From DATFXF01 sp035258565 (lineage in GTDB: Bacteria > Acidobacteriota > Terriglobia > Acidiferrales > UBA7541), in the NCBI GenBank assembly GCA_035258565.1, contig DATFXF010000022.1, positions 1 through 24,048 on the forward strand: 24,048 bases of DNA, in the 5' to 3' direction. This document shows positions 23,164 to 24,048 of the stretch, one piece after another. Numbering within the stretch: the first letter of the stretch is position 1; every line of letters starts with the position of its first letter. The translations under genes were made by a program, and so were the position numbers. Below the pieces are notes generated by a model. That model saw nothing but the letters and a program-made list of their open reading frames with translations. It was not told where the DNA came from and searched no databases.

Positions 23164-23465
23164 CGAACTTCTCCTTGGGCAAACTTCGGTATTCAAGAAT
23201 CGAAAGAATCCAACACGCAAACAGGAAGAGGCCTTATACCACCAAATCCTCCTCCGCCACAAGCTACCTCGCTATTTTATCATACCGGAACCGCGCCTAC
23301 CTGCGCGTCTCGAACAACGGCGAAATTTCACTTACCACATTTCGAAATGGTTGATCTCTCATTACAGACCCGATTCGCGGCAAACATAGTAAAGTAAAAC
23401 GCCCAAACCAAAAACGCGCTCGCAGTTTCGCACGGAACTGTACCGGGGGGAAACGCGAGTTTGCC
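23164..23465. other. divergent intergenic region of about 302 bp
   Basis: This stretch lies between the ferredoxin and kinase genes and is clearly more AT-rich than the coding regions around it, as expected of a double promoter region. No gene is seen. For the ferredoxin (minus strand) a possible promoter is TTGTGG (23262-23257), an 18-bp spacer and TATAAG (23238-23233); the -10 box is good and the -35 box weak. Toward the kinase, GGGGGGAA (about 23444-23451) may serve as a ribosome-binding site. Confidence 0.4.
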
Positions 23466-24048
23466 GTGCGGACGACGAAGATGGAAGATCGGCTACCACC
23501 ACCGCTCGAATCTCCCCGCGCTCCCATGGCGCTTTCACCCGGCATGCGATTTGGTCCTTATGAGGTCCTCTCCACGCTCGGAGCAGGTGGGGTGGGACAA
23601 GTCTATCGGGCGAAGGATACCCGGCTCGGGCGAGAGGTGGCCATCAAAGTCCTGCCCGGTCAGCTTTCCTCTGTCCAGGAATGTCTCGACTGCTTCGAAA
23701 ACGAGGCAGTTCAGCATCGGCGCTCAACCACCCCAATATCGTCACCATCTACGAACTCGGCCAGGTCGATTCGACGCACTACATGGCCATGGAGCTGGTC
23801 GAGGGAAAGACGCTGCGGGAACTCCTTGCCGCCGGACTTATCCCAATCGAAAAGGCCATTCAAATTGCAGCGCAGGTCGCCGATGGTCTGGCGAAGGCAC
23901 ATGAAGCGGGTATCACCCACAGGGACTTGAAGCCCGAAAACCTAATGGTCTCGCAGAATGGCTTGGCTAAGATTCTCGATTTTGGCTTAGCTAAGCTCGC
24001 GCTCGAGGCCAAAGAGCTCTCTGCCACAGCCACCATCTCTGCCTCGGA
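23466..24048 (+). pseudogene. Ser/Thr protein kinase (PknB type), frameshifted and cut by the window end
   Basis: This is the N-terminal part of a Hanks-type Ser/Thr kinase of the kind abundant in Acidobacteria. In the first frame it reads MALSPGMRFGPYEVLSTLG, then the Gly-rich loop GAGGVGQVYRAKD and the ATP-binding Lys in VAIKVLP. From about 23710 the homology moves to another frame: LNHPNIVTIYELG, MAMELVEGKTLRELL, the catalytic loop HRDLKPEN (HRD at 23918-23926) and DFGLAKL (DFG at 23978-23986). The two frames differ by one missing base around 23705-23722, in the region that should read 'EA-AVSALNHP'. All key kinase motifs are otherwise intact, so either a very recent mutation or a sequencing or assembly error is likely. 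Possible starts are GTG 23466, ATG 23481 or ATG 23526; the last fits the family best. The sensor/C-terminal part is outside the window. Confidence 0.8.

Noticed and set aside
1..24048. tRNA genes, CRISPR arrays, insertion sequences, phage or defence genes
   Set aside because: By eye I found no tRNA T-arm patterns, regular spaced repeats, transposase, integrase or nuclease families. A covariance-model and HMM scan would be needed to be sure.

Overview
The window is GC-rich, densely coding bacterial chromosome with short intergenic gaps. I see no prophage, CRISPR array, insertion sequence, rRNA or tRNA. Several traits fit an Acidobacteriota-like bacterium, probably from an environmental assembly: a PASTA-less Ser/Thr kinase N-terminus of the 'GPYEVLSTLGAGGVGQVYRAKDTRLG' style (given here only as a style), a futalosine-type menaquinone enzyme, a GH57 glucanotransferase, a two-gene ergothioneine cassette and a 7Fe ferredoxin of the Thermus type. 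The taxonomic call is inference, about 60% sure.

Layout, left to right. (1) 1-1411: the tail of a SnoaL-like protein and an exported protein with an HExxH motif. (2) 1778-4694: a tightly coupled trio of mqnD followed by two MetE-like methyltransferase genes, joined by two GTGA stop/start overlaps. (3) 4847-11082: ggt (gamma-glutamyltranspeptidase, with a good sigma-70-type promoter), a xylose-isomerase-like TIM barrel protein, asnS, arginase and ddl, all on the plus strand and mostly tightly packed. (4) 11231-13237: a decayed export locus, with a TetR gene broken over several frames, an ABC-2 permease whose N-terminus lies in another frame, and a small membrane-anchored protein. (5) 13256-16939, minus strand: an osmoprotectant-type ABC importer (ATPase, one permease, lipoprotein), a 57-residue Trm112-like zinc protein and a heptose-7-phosphate kinase. 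(6) 17104-19435, plus strand: egtB-egtD for ergothioneine. (7) 19432-22353, minus strand: GH57 4-alpha-glucanotransferase (its stop overlaps the egtD stop) and a stand-alone B3/B4 (PheT-like) domain protein. (8) 22407-24048: a DUF309 protein, a convergent ferredoxin with a clear intrinsic terminator, and the start of a Ser/Thr kinase that carries a one-base frameshift and runs off the window.

Most genes are household or central metabolism. The parts most worth a second look are the mqnD plus double MetE-core unit, in which both methyltransferase proteins keep a zinc-ligand pattern; the egtB-egtD pair without egtA/egtC; and the decaying TetR/ABC-2 locus, which still has a good promoter and operator-like palindrome. 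I found no convincing undescribed defence or mobile system.
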